Below, piece after piece: positions 55,615 to 64,000 of a DNA stretch of 64,000 nt (the stretch's first letter is position 1; each line of letters starts with the position of its first letter). The DNA lies in NCBI GenBank assembly GCA_013373325.1, contig JABXIA010000120.1:1-64000 (forward strand), given 5' to 3'. The notes beneath the pieces were generated by a model. That model saw nothing but the letters and a program-made list of their open reading frames with translations, made no database searches and had not been told where the DNA came from. The translations under genes were made by a program, and so were the position numbers. The DNA is from Paracoccaceae bacterium (GTDB lineage: Bacteria > Pseudomonadota > Alphaproteobacteria > Rhodobacterales > Rhodobacteraceae).

Positions 55615-56597
55615 GGAGAAGTTCCAATCTCAGTTGCGCCGGGGAGGTAGAATTCTGTGATGCCGCGTTTGCCGTCATGGCGGCCGGCCTGGATGATCAC
55701 GTCGATGGAGTTCTCGATGTACTGGATCATGTCGGCATAGGTCATCGGGATTTCGGTTTTGAGTGCTGCGATCGCAAGCCGCTGCACGGCCAGTTGCGGG
55801 GTTTCGGCATGCAACGTGGTCATGGAGCCGCCATGGCCGGTGTTGATGGCTTCCAGAAAGGTCATGGCCTCCTTGCCACGCACCTCGCCCAGGATGATCC
55901 GGTCGGGGCGCATGCGGAGCGTGGCGGTGAGAAGCACATCGGCGGTCTGGAATTCTGCGTCGCGATTGGCGATGAGGGTCACGGCATTGGGCTGGGTCGG
56001 CAGAAGCTCGGCCGCTTCCTCGATGGTAACGATGCGTTCCTCGGCCGGCACATGGGCGAGGATCTTGCGCGCGGCCACGGTCTTGCCGGTGGAGGTGCCG
56101 CCCGAGACGATCATGTTGAGCTTGTTCTCGACGCAAAATGCCAGCGCATCATCGATCACGCCCGCGGCCACGACGGCGCGCAAGGCGCGCTTCTTTTCCA
56201 CGCGCAGGTCTTCGAGCTTTCGCTCCTTTCCGTAGAGGAAATCGAGCGCAATGCCCTCGAGTGGCAGGCTTGAGAAGAACCGCAGGCTGATCGACATGGC
56301 CGAGAGCACGGCGGGCGGGGTGATGACCTGTGCGCGGATCGGGCGCCCCTTATAGGTGATCGAGACCGAGACGATGGGGCGGTCCTTGCTCATCGTGGTA
56401 TTGGCCGAGGAGGCGATCTGGTTGCCGAGGTCCCTGACCTGAACGCCCGTCAGCCTCTGGTCCAGCGCGCGCATGAAGTGATCACCCTGGAATTCGCCCC
56501 AGCAGGTCCCGTCTGGATTGATGCAAATCTCGATGACATCGTCGCGGGCGGCGGCGTCGATCCGGTCGAGCGAGGTTTCAAGATAGCTCAGCGACAT
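55611..56597 (-). CDS. virB11: VirB11-type ATPase
   Basis: IVSGGTSTGKTVAARKILAHVPAEERIVTIEEAAEL, MRPDRIILGEVRGKEAMTFLEAINTGHGGSMTTLHA. Confidence 0.95.
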   Translation of the reverse strand: MSLSYLETSLDRIDAAARDDVIEICINPDGTCWGEFQGDHFMRALDQRLTGVQVRDLGNQIASSANTTMSKDRPIVSVSITYKGRPIRAQVITPPAVLSAMSISLRFFSSLPLEGIALDFLYGKERKLEDLRVEKKRALRAVVAAGVIDDALAFCVENKLNMIVSGGTSTGKTVAARKILAHVPAEERIVTIEEAAELLPTQPNAVTLIANRDAEFQTADVLLTATLRMRPDRIILGEVRGKEAMTFLEAINTGHGGSMTTLHAETPQLAVQRLAIAALKTEIPMTYADMIQYIENSIDVIIQAGRHDGKRGITEFYLPGATEIGTSP

Positions 56598-56601
56598 GGG
56601 C

Positions 56602-57981
56602 TCAGAATATCTCCAGATCGCGGTCGACCATGACAGTGACGCGCGCGCCCTGGTCGACATAGATGACGGGGCCGATGGAGAGGTAATCGCCTATGACGCT
56701 GTCCGTGGCATCTGCCAGATCATCGCCAACGTCTTCGAGAACGTCGGCGGCAGTCTCATCCTGGACCTCGGAGGCGGCGGCACTTGGTGCCGCGGAAATC
56801 AGCGAGATCAAGGCGGCCGACCCGAAACGCTCGGCGAAGCGTGTGTCCACGAAACCCGTGACGCCAGAACGGCCCAGTTCATCACCCCCGAATGAACTGA
56901 TCTGGACGGTCTGGTTGTCGGGCAGGATGATCCGGTCCCAGGCAATCGTGACGCGGCGCTGCGCGATATCGACGCCGGCGCGGTAGCGCCCGATGAGGCG
57001 GGATCCGCGGGGGATCAAGAGGCGCGCGCCATCGACGCTGTAGACATCCTCGGACACCACGGCACGGGTCTGGCCGGGCAGGGAGCTGTCAAGGGCAGTT
57101 TCCATGACGGCCTGGATCATGGTGCCCTGTAGAATCGTGTTGGAGGGATTGGCGATCACCTCGGCCTGCGTCACGGTAGAGGGCAGCGCCCCGTTCAGCA
57201 CGAAATCCGTCACCTCGCCAAAAGTGCGTTCGGTCAGAGCCGTTTCATTCGCTCCGGAGGCACCGCCAAAAGCGATGGTGGGAGAGGCGATGCGCCGCTC
57301 CTGGAAGGCGCGTTCCTCCGCGGCGCGGCGCTCCAGCTCGGCCATGCGCCGGGCTTCTTCCTCGCGGCGCAGTCGCTCTTGCTCGCGTGCGCGCAGCTCA
57401 TCTTCCGTGGGGCCCGGTGGCGCGGGTAGGGGTCGGCTGGCCTCGAGTTGGGCCAGTTCCAGATCCATGCGCAATTGCTCGAGGGTACGATCCCGGGCCG
57501 TTAGTTCGGCCTGGAACCGCTCCTGTGCGGCTTCCGAGGCGGCTTGCAGCGCCGCGATCTGGGCGGTCAGCGCGTCGATCGCCTCGGCCGCGGCGGTGTT
57601 GTCCTCGACGATCGCTTCGGGGGCGTTGCGCAATTCCTCGATCTGGGCCTGTAAGGCGCTGATCTGCGCCAGCAGCTCGGCATTGGGCTCGTCGGGGTCT
57701 GGTTCGACAAACACAACCTCGGGCTCGGGCGGGGGCAAGGTCTCGATAGCGCCAAAGCCGTCCCCCTCGTTTTGGAAGACGTCCGGGGTGGCCGTCGGCA
57801 AGGCTTCCTCTTCGTCGGGCTGTGAGAGGAGATAGAGCAGGGCACCACCCGCGCCGATGACGAGGACCACGATCAGCGCGAGAAAGGGCGACCGGCGCTG
57901 CGCCGCTATGGGCGCGCGGGCACTGCCTTTCTCAAGGGCGGCGAGGCGTTTTTCCAGCTCGGTGTTCTCAGTATCGCTCAT
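56602..57981 (-). CDS. virB10: VirB10/TrbI-like protein
   Basis: ILQGTMIQAVMETALDSSLPGQTRAVVSEDVYSVDGARLLIPRGSRLIGRYRAGVDIAQRRVTIAWDRIILPD. Confidence 0.93.
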   Translation of the reverse strand: MSDTENTELEKRLAALEKGSARAPIAAQRRSPFLALIVVLVIGAGGALLYLLSQPDEEEALPTATPDVFQNEGDGFGAIETLPPPEPEVVFVEPDPDEPNAELLAQISALQAQIEELRNAPEAIVEDNTAAAEAIDALTAQIAALQAASEAAQERFQAELTARDRTLEQLRMDLELAQLEASRPLPAPPGPTEDELRAREQERLRREEEARRMAELERRAAEERAFQERRIASPTIAFGGASGANETALTERTFGEVTDFVLNGALPSTVTQAEVIANPSNTILQGTMIQAVMETALDSSLPGQTRAVVSEDVYSVDGARLLIPRGSRLIGRYRAGVDIAQRRVTIAWDRIILPDNQTVQISSFGGDELGRSGVTGFVDTRFAERFGSAALISLISAAPSAAASEVQDETAADVLEDVGDDLADATDSVIGDYLSIGPVIYVDQGARVTVMVDRDLEIF

Positions 57982-58778
57982 GAGGCGGCCTCCGCGGGCG
58001 GGATCGCCTCGATGCAGACCACCTCTTCGCCAAGTCGCAGGACCCATTGGCGGTTTACGCCGCTGACGCGGATCACGCCGTCTTCAGGGGTTTGCGTGTT
58101 GACCGTGCGCTCGCGGCCGCCCGCGTAGCGGAAGATCGCTGGCACAGGTGCGTTCCGCGGAAACGCGAAATATGTAAACGTCCCGTCATCCCAGATGCGG
58201 GTTGGCGTGAACTCGGTCCGCGCGCTGGCACCGTAATTGTAGTTTGGCGCTTGGGCGGCGATGGCCCGGGTCGGGCGCGCAGCGTCGTCCGGATAGCGGA
58301 ACTGCACCACGTAGAAGGTCGGGCTGCGGACCTCCTCGACGTTGAAGTAGTAGCTCCGGCGGTTCGTATAAACTGTCACATTGGTATGCACCCCGCGCGC
58401 GACGGGCTTGATGGCAAATGCCTGACCGCCCGGAACGCCGTCGATCTCGAAGCCTTCCGTGTCGCCGGCGATGATCGAGCGGATGCTTTCGCCCTCGCCA
58501 AATTCGATGGTGGTCACGTGGGTGAGCGAGACGTTGAGGCGATAGACCTGGCCTTCCTGGTAGGTGGCCAAGCGCACGCGGCTGTCGTTGGGCCCGCCAC
58601 GCGGGATGGCTTCGGCGAAGGCAACGACTGGCAGCAAAACGAAAAGGACAACAACTGCAGTTCGTACGAGCAACAAACATGCGTTTCCGGAATAAGTAGT
58701 GTCACCGATACCCTGCCGCGCTGCGCGCTCTCGGCACATTGACGACAAGATAATTTGAAGTGAATTCCAGAAGCGCAT
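57978..58778 (-). CDS. virB9: VirB9/TrbG-like protein (start uncertain)
   Basis: DSRVRLATYQEGQVYRLNVSLTHVTTIEFGEGESIRSIIAGDTEGFEI...TNVTVYTNRRSYYFNV. Confidence 0.9.
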   Translation of the reverse strand: MRFWNSLQIILSSMCRERAARQGIGDTTYSGNACLLLVRTAVVVLFVLLPVVAFAEAIPRGGPNDSRVRLATYQEGQVYRLNVSLTHVTTIEFGEGESIRSIIAGDTEGFEIDGVPGGQAFAIKPVARGVHTNVTVYTNRRSYYFNVEEVRSPTFYVVQFRYPDDAARPTRAIAAQAPNYNYGASARTEFTPTRIWDDGTFTYFAFPRNAPVPAIFRYAGGRERTVNTQTPEDGVIRVSGVNRQWVLRLGEEVVCIEAIPPAEAAS

Positions 58779-59431
58779 TAATTCTCCAATCTGTCGGAGC
58801 GGATGGAATACTCGAGCACGGTGAAGCCGAATGGATTGGTCCAGACCTCGTCGATGGAGCGGCGGGTCTCCGGGCGGAACTCGAAGAGAAGCGTGGCAGT
58901 GAAGAGGCCTGTCTGAACGCCATTGATAGACGTCAGGCGCTTGCGCAGGCGGACCGTGGCGCGGTTGGTTCCGATCCGGTTGATGCTGAGGATTTCCACG
59001 TCGAGCCGGGCATTGGGGCCATAGACGGTCGGCGGGTAATTTTCGTTGGCGCTGTTCCAGATCTGGCGCAGCCCGCTCTCGGCGGCCCCATCCGAGCGGC
59101 GCAGGACGCTGCGGATGCGCAGATCGTTGTCCAGCTGGTTATAGACCTCCCGGTCGGTCACATAGCGGAAGACCTCCGCCTCGATGATCGCCTGATTGGC
59201 GGTCACCGAGGAGGCGCCCACCGAGGCTTCGGGGAGAGCAAAACCGGTGGCGGGATCGTAGGGGACAACAACCGGGGGCGGGTCGACATCGAGGATCGAG
59301 ACAGCCGCGGCACTCAGACAGCCGATGATACCGAAGAAAAGGCCCATCAGGCCAAGGCGTTGCCAGAGCCGTTCGCGGCGTAAGGCACCATAGACCAGTT
59401 CTTCCTCGATGATTTCTTGTTCAGTCGCCAC
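58778..59431 (-). CDS. virB8: VirB8-like protein
   Basis: Single N-terminal TM; IIEAEVFRYVTDREVYNQLDNDLRIRSVLRRSDGAAESGLRQIWNSANENYPPTVYGPNARLDVEI. Confidence 0.88.
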   Translation of the reverse strand: MATEQEIIEEELVYGALRRERLWQRLGLMGLFFGIIGCLSAAAVSILDVDPPPVVVPYDPATGFALPEASVGASSVTANQAIIEAEVFRYVTDREVYNQLDNDLRIRSVLRRSDGAAESGLRQIWNSANENYPPTVYGPNARLDVEILSINRIGTNRATVRLRKRLTSINGVQTGLFTATLLFEFRPETRRSIDEVWTNPFGFTVLEYSIRSDRLEN

Positions 59432-59448
59432 CCGTCATGCCCCCACGA

Positions 59449-60261
59449 TCAGTCTGCCCGGAGGTCTGGCAAGGTGAAATCCATGAAGCGCTGTTCTTCG
59501 GCGATGGTGGCGGCATCGATCACGCCGCCGGTGCCATCGCCCACGGTCTGGATGGCTTCGAGTTGCCACATGGCGACCAGTGCAATGGCGAGCTCCGCGG
59601 TCACGCGCGTGTTGAGATCGATGCTTTCCTTGAGTTCGTCCATGTCGTCGATGAGTCCGACAAGGCGGTCGACCCGCTCGAGCGATTGGCCGGCATCCTC
59701 ATAGCTGTTCTGGGCCGCCGCCGAGACAAGGGCACCGGTGGTGGCCTGCGTCGCCACGCGGTTGGCTCCGGGATTTCCGCTCGTGGCCATTTCCGAGAGG
59801 GTGTCCTCGTCAAAGCCGAGGTCGGCCAGAACGCGGTCCATCTGGGTTTCGATCTCGCCTGCGCCGGAGCCCGAGAGGCCCGAGAAATCCCCAGTCTTGA
59901 TCGCCTCAATCGTGGCGAGGATGTCGCCGAACTCTTGGTCGAGCAGGCCGTTCAACTCGTCTTCCATTTCCGTGCGGATGATTTCGGGAAGCTCGGCAAG
60001 TCGGGTGAGCGCTTCATAGGTTCTTTGCAGCTCCGCGAGTTGATCCGTGAGTGTGGCAAGCTGTTCGCGGAGCTGCGTCAGCTGCTCGTTTTGCAGAATC
60101 TCGTCCTCGATCATCTGCCGCAGCTGCTGGATGTTTTGCGCGATGTTCTGGGTGTCGACGACGGGCACGCCTTGCGCGAGGGCAGGGGATAGGGCGCCAA
60201 GATGCAGACCGATCCCAAGTGTCGTGGCCAAAGCTGTCCTCAAGAGCAGATGTCCCATCAT
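59449..60261 (-). CDS. VirB5-like secreted coiled-coil protein
   Basis: Signal peptide ...ALSPALAQGVPVVDTQNIAQNIQQLRQMIEDEILQNEQLTQLREQLATLTDQLAEL; position in the virB operon. Confidence 0.75.
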   Translation of the reverse strand: MMGHLLLRTALATTLGIGLHLGALSPALAQGVPVVDTQNIAQNIQQLRQMIEDEILQNEQLTQLREQLATLTDQLAELQRTYEALTRLAELPEIIRTEMEDELNGLLDQEFGDILATIEAIKTGDFSGLSGSGAGEIETQMDRVLADLGFDEDTLSEMATSGNPGANRVATQATTGALVSAAAQNSYEDAGQSLERVDRLVGLIDDMDELKESIDLNTRVTAELAIALVAMWQLEAIQTVGDGTGGVIDAATIAEEQRFMDFTLPDLRAD

Positions 60262-61433
60262 TCAATCTCCCTGATCGTAAAATCCATGAACGCGCCTTCG
60301 GTCATGCGAGCGCTGGCCTGGGCCAGCTCCTCGGCAGAAAGGACGCGGGTGCGTGCCGCCTGAAGCCGGATGCGTGCAGCGACGAGGCGCACGAGTTCGG
60401 CGCGGGCATAGGTGTTGAGCGCCATGCTCTCCTGCACATCTTCTGTCTCGGAAATCCGCTCGACGATATCGCGGATGCGCAGGGCGGCTTGGCGGATCGC
60501 GGCGGGTGAGTTGCTGCCATAAAAGGCCGCCCCATGACCCGTGAGCGAGAGGTTGGCATTGGCGAGAAGCGCGGGGTCGATCGTGCCAAGCGCTTCGATC
60601 CCGCCGATACGGGTCAGATAGAGATTGTAGCGTTCGGGGATCACCTGGACGTAGTGCTGGGTCTCGCGAAAGGGCGGAACGCCGCCATACTCGAAGACCC
60701 GGCCGGGTCCGGCGTTATAGGCCGCGAGGCCGTTGATGATGTTGCCATCGAATGTGTTGAGCTGGGTCGCGAGATAGCGCGCGCCGCCATGCACCTGCAG
60801 GTAAGGGCTGTCATAGTATTCCGGGTTAATGCCCAGATCGCTGGCGGTGCCCGGCATGATCTGGGTGAGACCATAGGCGCCGACGGGAGACCGTGCCCCA
60901 ATCGTAAACCGGCTTTCCTGCCAGATGAGGGCCTGTAGAAGCGCGCGCCATTGGACGGGGGAAAGACCCGCGCGGCCAACACCCGCAAAGCCACTGGTCT
61001 CCTGAGCCACGCGGATGATGAGCTGCTCGATGGTCTCAGACGCATCCCCAAACATCTGTTCACCGCCGGGATTGGGATCGATCTCGCCCGTGCCATAGAC
61101 CGCCTCGACTGACCGGGCCGGATCCCCGCTGCCGCTTTCCAGCCCCGAGACCATAGCTGGCAAGCCCTGACCGCCGAAGCTGGTCTGGGCATCAAGGATG
61201 CGTTGCAGGGTTTCCAGCTGCTCCCGTTCGATCTCGGCAATGAGTTCGCGCACGGCAAGCTTGTCCGACTGAACGGCCAAGTCAGCCTCGCGATCGCCGG
61301 TCTCGACGATGTCACGCGCGGTCAGCCCACTGTCATTGGTCGGCACGCCTTGCGCGACGCCGAGACCGGGCAGCAGGCAAAGTGCCAGGATATGAGGCAG
61401 GCTAGACTTCAATGTCGCCCTCCGGGGTGCCAA
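60258..61433 (-). CDS. VirB1-like lytic transglycosylase
   Basis: ALIWQESRFTIGARSPVGAYGLTQIMPGTASDLGI...YLATQLNTFDGNIINGLAAYNAGPGRV. Confidence 0.88.
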   Translation of the reverse strand: MAPRRATLKSSLPHILALCLLPGLGVAQGVPTNDSGLTARDIVETGDREADLAVQSDKLAVRELIAEIEREQLETLQRILDAQTSFGGQGLPAMVSGLESGSGDPARSVEAVYGTGEIDPNPGGEQMFGDASETIEQLIIRVAQETSGFAGVGRAGLSPVQWRALLQALIWQESRFTIGARSPVGAYGLTQIMPGTASDLGINPEYYDSPYLQVHGGARYLATQLNTFDGNIINGLAAYNAGPGRVFEYGGVPPFRETQHYVQVIPERYNLYLTRIGGIEALGTIDPALLANANLSLTGHGAAFYGSNSPAAIRQAALRIRDIVERISETEDVQESMALNTYARAELVRLVAARIRLQAARTRVLSAEELAQASARMTEGAFMDFTIREIE

Positions 61434-61569
61434 GGGGCGTGAAGTGGCAATCAGGCGCGACGGGTGCCGTTGACGCGAGGAATGTGAAGCAGTTCGCCTG
61501 CGGCTCCCGGTACTGGGTGCAGGAGGCCAAAGCGCCGAGCGCGGTGATAAGAAACAGGGTACGGATCAT
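61402..61569 (-). CDS. VirB7-like small lipoprotein
   Basis: MIRTLFLITALGALASCTQYREPQANCFTFLASTAPVAPDCHFTPLGTPEGDIEV; lipobox LASC; 4-bp overlap with virB4. Confidence 0.65.
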   Translation of the reverse strand: MIRTLFLITALGALASCTQYREPQANCFTFLASTAPVAPDCHFTPLGTPEGDIEV

Positions 61570-63956
61570 GAAAGCCTCCAGAAGTCCGGGCGGTCGCGGT
61601 AATCGGCGCCGACAAGCGCTTCGCCCTTTTCCATGCCGCCAAGGATGGTGAGATTGGGTCCAAGCGCGCTCAGATCGGCATCGACGACGATCGAGCCCTG
61701 ATCGTCGCGGATCAGCGCCAAACGGCTGTTGCTGCCCGTGTTGAGAAGGACGTCGAGCTCCTTCTCCGTGAGGTTCAGCATGGCGTAGTCCGCAGGCTGC
61801 GCGCGGATATTGGGCAGCAGGATCTGCGTCGGCACCGCCTCGACGATGGTCTTGCCGGTCCGGGTGCGCTCGAGCTGGCTTGCGTATTGCGTCATCATCA
61901 CCGCGACGGTGTTCTGCTTGCGCGCGGTCACCAGCCAGTTCGACAGCCGCTCGGCGAAATACGCGTTGTCGAGCGCCTTCCAGGCCTCGTCGATCACGAT
62001 GATGGTGGGGCGGCGGTCCTCGATTTCGCGTTCGACCCGGCGGAAAAGATAGGAGAGAACCGCCATCCGTTCCTTGTCGGCCTCGCTGTCGAGAATGCCG
62101 GTCAGATCGAAGCCCACGACATCGCCCCTGAGCGAGAAGGTGTCCTCGAGGCTCTGCCCGAAGATCCAGCCATAGCGACCGTCTTCGGTCCACTCGAGCA
62201 GGCGCTGGTGCAGATCGCCGCCATCATCGGTGGACACAAAAAGCGACGCGAAATCCCGCCAGTTCCGCAGGGCCGGATTGGAGGCCTGGGCATTCTGGCG
62301 CACGACCTCCTGGATGCGGTTGGTCTGTGCGGGCGTCAGGGGCTTGTCAGCGCGGTAGAGCAGGGCGGCAAGCCAATCCGACAGCCAGGCGGTGCCGCGC
62401 GCATCGGTCTCGGTCCAGAGCGGGTTGAGGCCCGTGGGCTGACCGGCGTTCAGGGACGCGTAGCGCCCGCCATTCGCGCGGACCGCCATCTCCATACCGA
62501 GGCGGTAGTCGAAAACGAAGATCCGGGCGCCCGCGCGACGGGCCTGGGTCATCAGGAAGGCCGAAAGCACAGACTTACCTGACCCGGGCCGGCCCATGAT
62601 CAGTGTATGCCCGCTGGTCGGTTCTTTGTCGGGCGATCCCTGCTCGTGATAGGAAAACCGGTAGGCGCTCTGCTCGGGCGTGGGCAAATAGGTGATGACC
62701 CGGCCCCATGGGGTAAGTGCTGCGGGTTTGCCGAGCTGCGTTCGGTGGAAGGCCGCGAAATCCGCGAAGTTGCGATTGGTGACGGCGCTGGCACGCACGC
62801 GCTTGGGCTGGTTGCCGGGATGCTGGCTGAGGTAATGGGCCTTTGCGGCGACCCGCTCACCGATCATCTTCACGCCTTCGGTCGCGGCGGCGTTCACGAT
62901 TTCGGCGCTGAGCGTCTGCAGCTCATCCAGCGTTTCGCAGAAGAGCGTCACGACCATATGGTGTTCGCCGAAGCTTTGGCGCTTGGCCTCGAGATCATCG
63001 GCGGCGATATCGAGGGCTTCCAGGAGCGAGAGGGCCGCGTCCTGGCTGGCCTGCATCTGGCGCTTTTGCCGCTTGATGCGGCCCGCCATGAGGTTCGAAT
63101 TGATCGGCGTGAAGGAGTGCGTCACGATCATGTCGACCGGCAGGTTCAGCATGTCGAACATGGTGCAGGAGGTGCCTTCCGAGTATTCCCCGATGGTGAA
63201 ACTCTTGCCGTAGCGATGGCCCACGACGCCTTCGGAAAGCTCGAAATGGTCGCCCTGAAACGTCACGCGGGTATTGGCGACGTTGAAGGACAGAAAGCCG
63301 TAGGTGTTTGCCGGGTAGAGCGGCAGCTCGGTGCCCGTGTTCAGCGCGCCCAGAAACCCTACCAGTTCGCCTGATGTGGCTGACAGCAGGCGCGGCTTGA
63401 GCTCGGTGAGGCCCGAGAGGAATACATTCACGGCCTCGCCGAGGCGCTGCAGGCGCTTGCGAGTCTCCTCCCTCAGCCGGTCCGGTGCGCTGCGGCTGAG
63501 GAACGGCAGGAGGCTTTTCGGGGGCGGGCGGTGAATGACGGTGAGCGTCAGGGTCTTGTCTCGGAGCCCGCTGGTCTCGAGCTTGGTGCGCCAGCGCCGG
63601 TCCACCTCGCCCGCGAAGCTGTCCTCACGGATGGGGTCGAGATCAGGTTTGATGGCCTTGGAGGCCTTGTGGACGTAATAGCTGAATTCCGGCCCGAGCT
63701 GCGCGACGATGCGGGCAAAAAGCGCCGTCACCTTGTCGAGATAGGCATCGTCCGTCGTGTAGCTGTTGATCCCCTCGAGCCGGATGCAGCGGAAGAGTTC
63801 GTTCACCCGCGTCCGCACGGTCTGGTCATCGACGAGGCTCACATAGGGCAGCATATGCGCAAGGCGGGTCTCGCGCGCATACCAGTCCGGCGTCATTGTG
63901 CGGGGGTCGAGCGCAGCATCACGGGCGTCATCACGGGGCATAGCTGTCCCCGCCAT
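61566..63956 (-). CDS. virB4: VirB4 T4SS ATPase
   Basis: HTLIMGRPGSGKSVLSAFLMTQARRAGARIFVFDYRLGMEM, RRPTIIVIDEAWKALDNAYFAERLSNWLVTARKQNTVAVMMTQYASQL. Confidence 0.95.
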   Translation of the reverse strand: MAGTAMPRDDARDAALDPRTMTPDWYARETRLAHMLPYVSLVDDQTVRTRVNELFRCIRLEGINSYTTDDAYLDKVTALFARIVAQLGPEFSYYVHKASKAIKPDLDPIREDSFAGEVDRRWRTKLETSGLRDKTLTLTVIHRPPPKSLLPFLSRSAPDRLREETRKRLQRLGEAVNVFLSGLTELKPRLLSATSGELVGFLGALNTGTELPLYPANTYGFLSFNVANTRVTFQGDHFELSEGVVGHRYGKSFTIGEYSEGTSCTMFDMLNLPVDMIVTHSFTPINSNLMAGRIKRQKRQMQASQDAALSLLEALDIAADDLEAKRQSFGEHHMVVTLFCETLDELQTLSAEIVNAAATEGVKMIGERVAAKAHYLSQHPGNQPKRVRASAVTNRNFADFAAFHRTQLGKPAALTPWGRVITYLPTPEQSAYRFSYHEQGSPDKEPTSGHTLIMGRPGSGKSVLSAFLMTQARRAGARIFVFDYRLGMEMAVRANGGRYASLNAGQPTGLNPLWTETDARGTAWLSDWLAALLYRADKPLTPAQTNRIQEVVRQNAQASNPALRNWRDFASLFVSTDDGGDLHQRLLEWTEDGRYGWIFGQSLEDTFSLRGDVVGFDLTGILDSEADKERMAVLSYLFRRVEREIEDRRPTIIVIDEAWKALDNAYFAERLSNWLVTARKQNTVAVMMTQYASQLERTRTGKTIVEAVPTQILLPNIRAQPADYAMLNLTEKELDVLLNTGSNSRLALIRDDQGSIVVDADLSALGPNLTILGGMEKGEALVGADYRDRPDFWRLS

Positions 63957-64000
63957 GGATGCTGCGGTTTCGCGTGGGTGGCGTCTCCTGCAGCGCTGTC
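63931..64000 (-). CDS. 3' end of the upstream virB gene, probably virB3 (truncated by window edge)
   Basis: ...TALQETPPTRNRSIHGGDSYAP*, overlapping the virB4 start in another frame. Confidence 0.5.
   Translation of the reverse strand, partial: TALQETPPTRNRSIHGGDSYAP

Noticed and set aside
1-64000. rRNA or tRNA genes
   Set aside because: None recognised by eye; a tRNAscan/Infernal run would be needed to exclude them formally.

Overview
This 64-kb window looks like part of a RepABC-type conjugative or mobilizable plasmid from an alphaproteobacterium, probably Rhodobacteraceae-like (lineage inferred from gene content only). From left to right it contains: (1) a translationally coupled complex-I-like membrane operon (nuoH-J-K-L-M-N-like) preceded by a 5'-truncated NuoD-like ORF whose N-terminus carries 14 in-frame EGH repeats and four tandem YxCPMHPEV...CPKCGM heavy-metal-binding domains; (2) an ISL3-family insertion sequence; (3) a serine recombinase and a complete repABC replicon with two parS-like palindromes and a ctRNA locus; (4) a plasmid accessory block (ArdC-like antirestriction protein, DUF3768, ParB-like protein, RelB/ParE-like TA pair, a 1.4-kaa methyltransferase/strawberry-notch-type helicase, DUF736 and others); (5) a mer resistance unit (merR divergent from merT-merP-CC protein-merF-45aa-merA-FAD reductase-ynfA). 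This unit lies exactly between two 38-bp Tn3-type inverted repeats with a 5-bp target duplication, has no transposase, and splits a host ORF that can be rejoined in frame; (6) a rhomboid protease, a GHKL-ATPase/PD-(D/E)xK-like protein and an Abi_2 (AbiD/F) HEPN protein; (7) a mobC-relaxase-virD4 operon facing a reverse-strand virB operon, with a Gabija-like pair (OLD/TOPRIM + UvrD) and a Beta-protein/XRE-ImmA-IrrE pair between them. The most novel candidates are the metal-binding complex-I-like operon, the transposase-less mer transposon and the two candidate defence modules. All family names come from reading motifs by eye; no database search was run.
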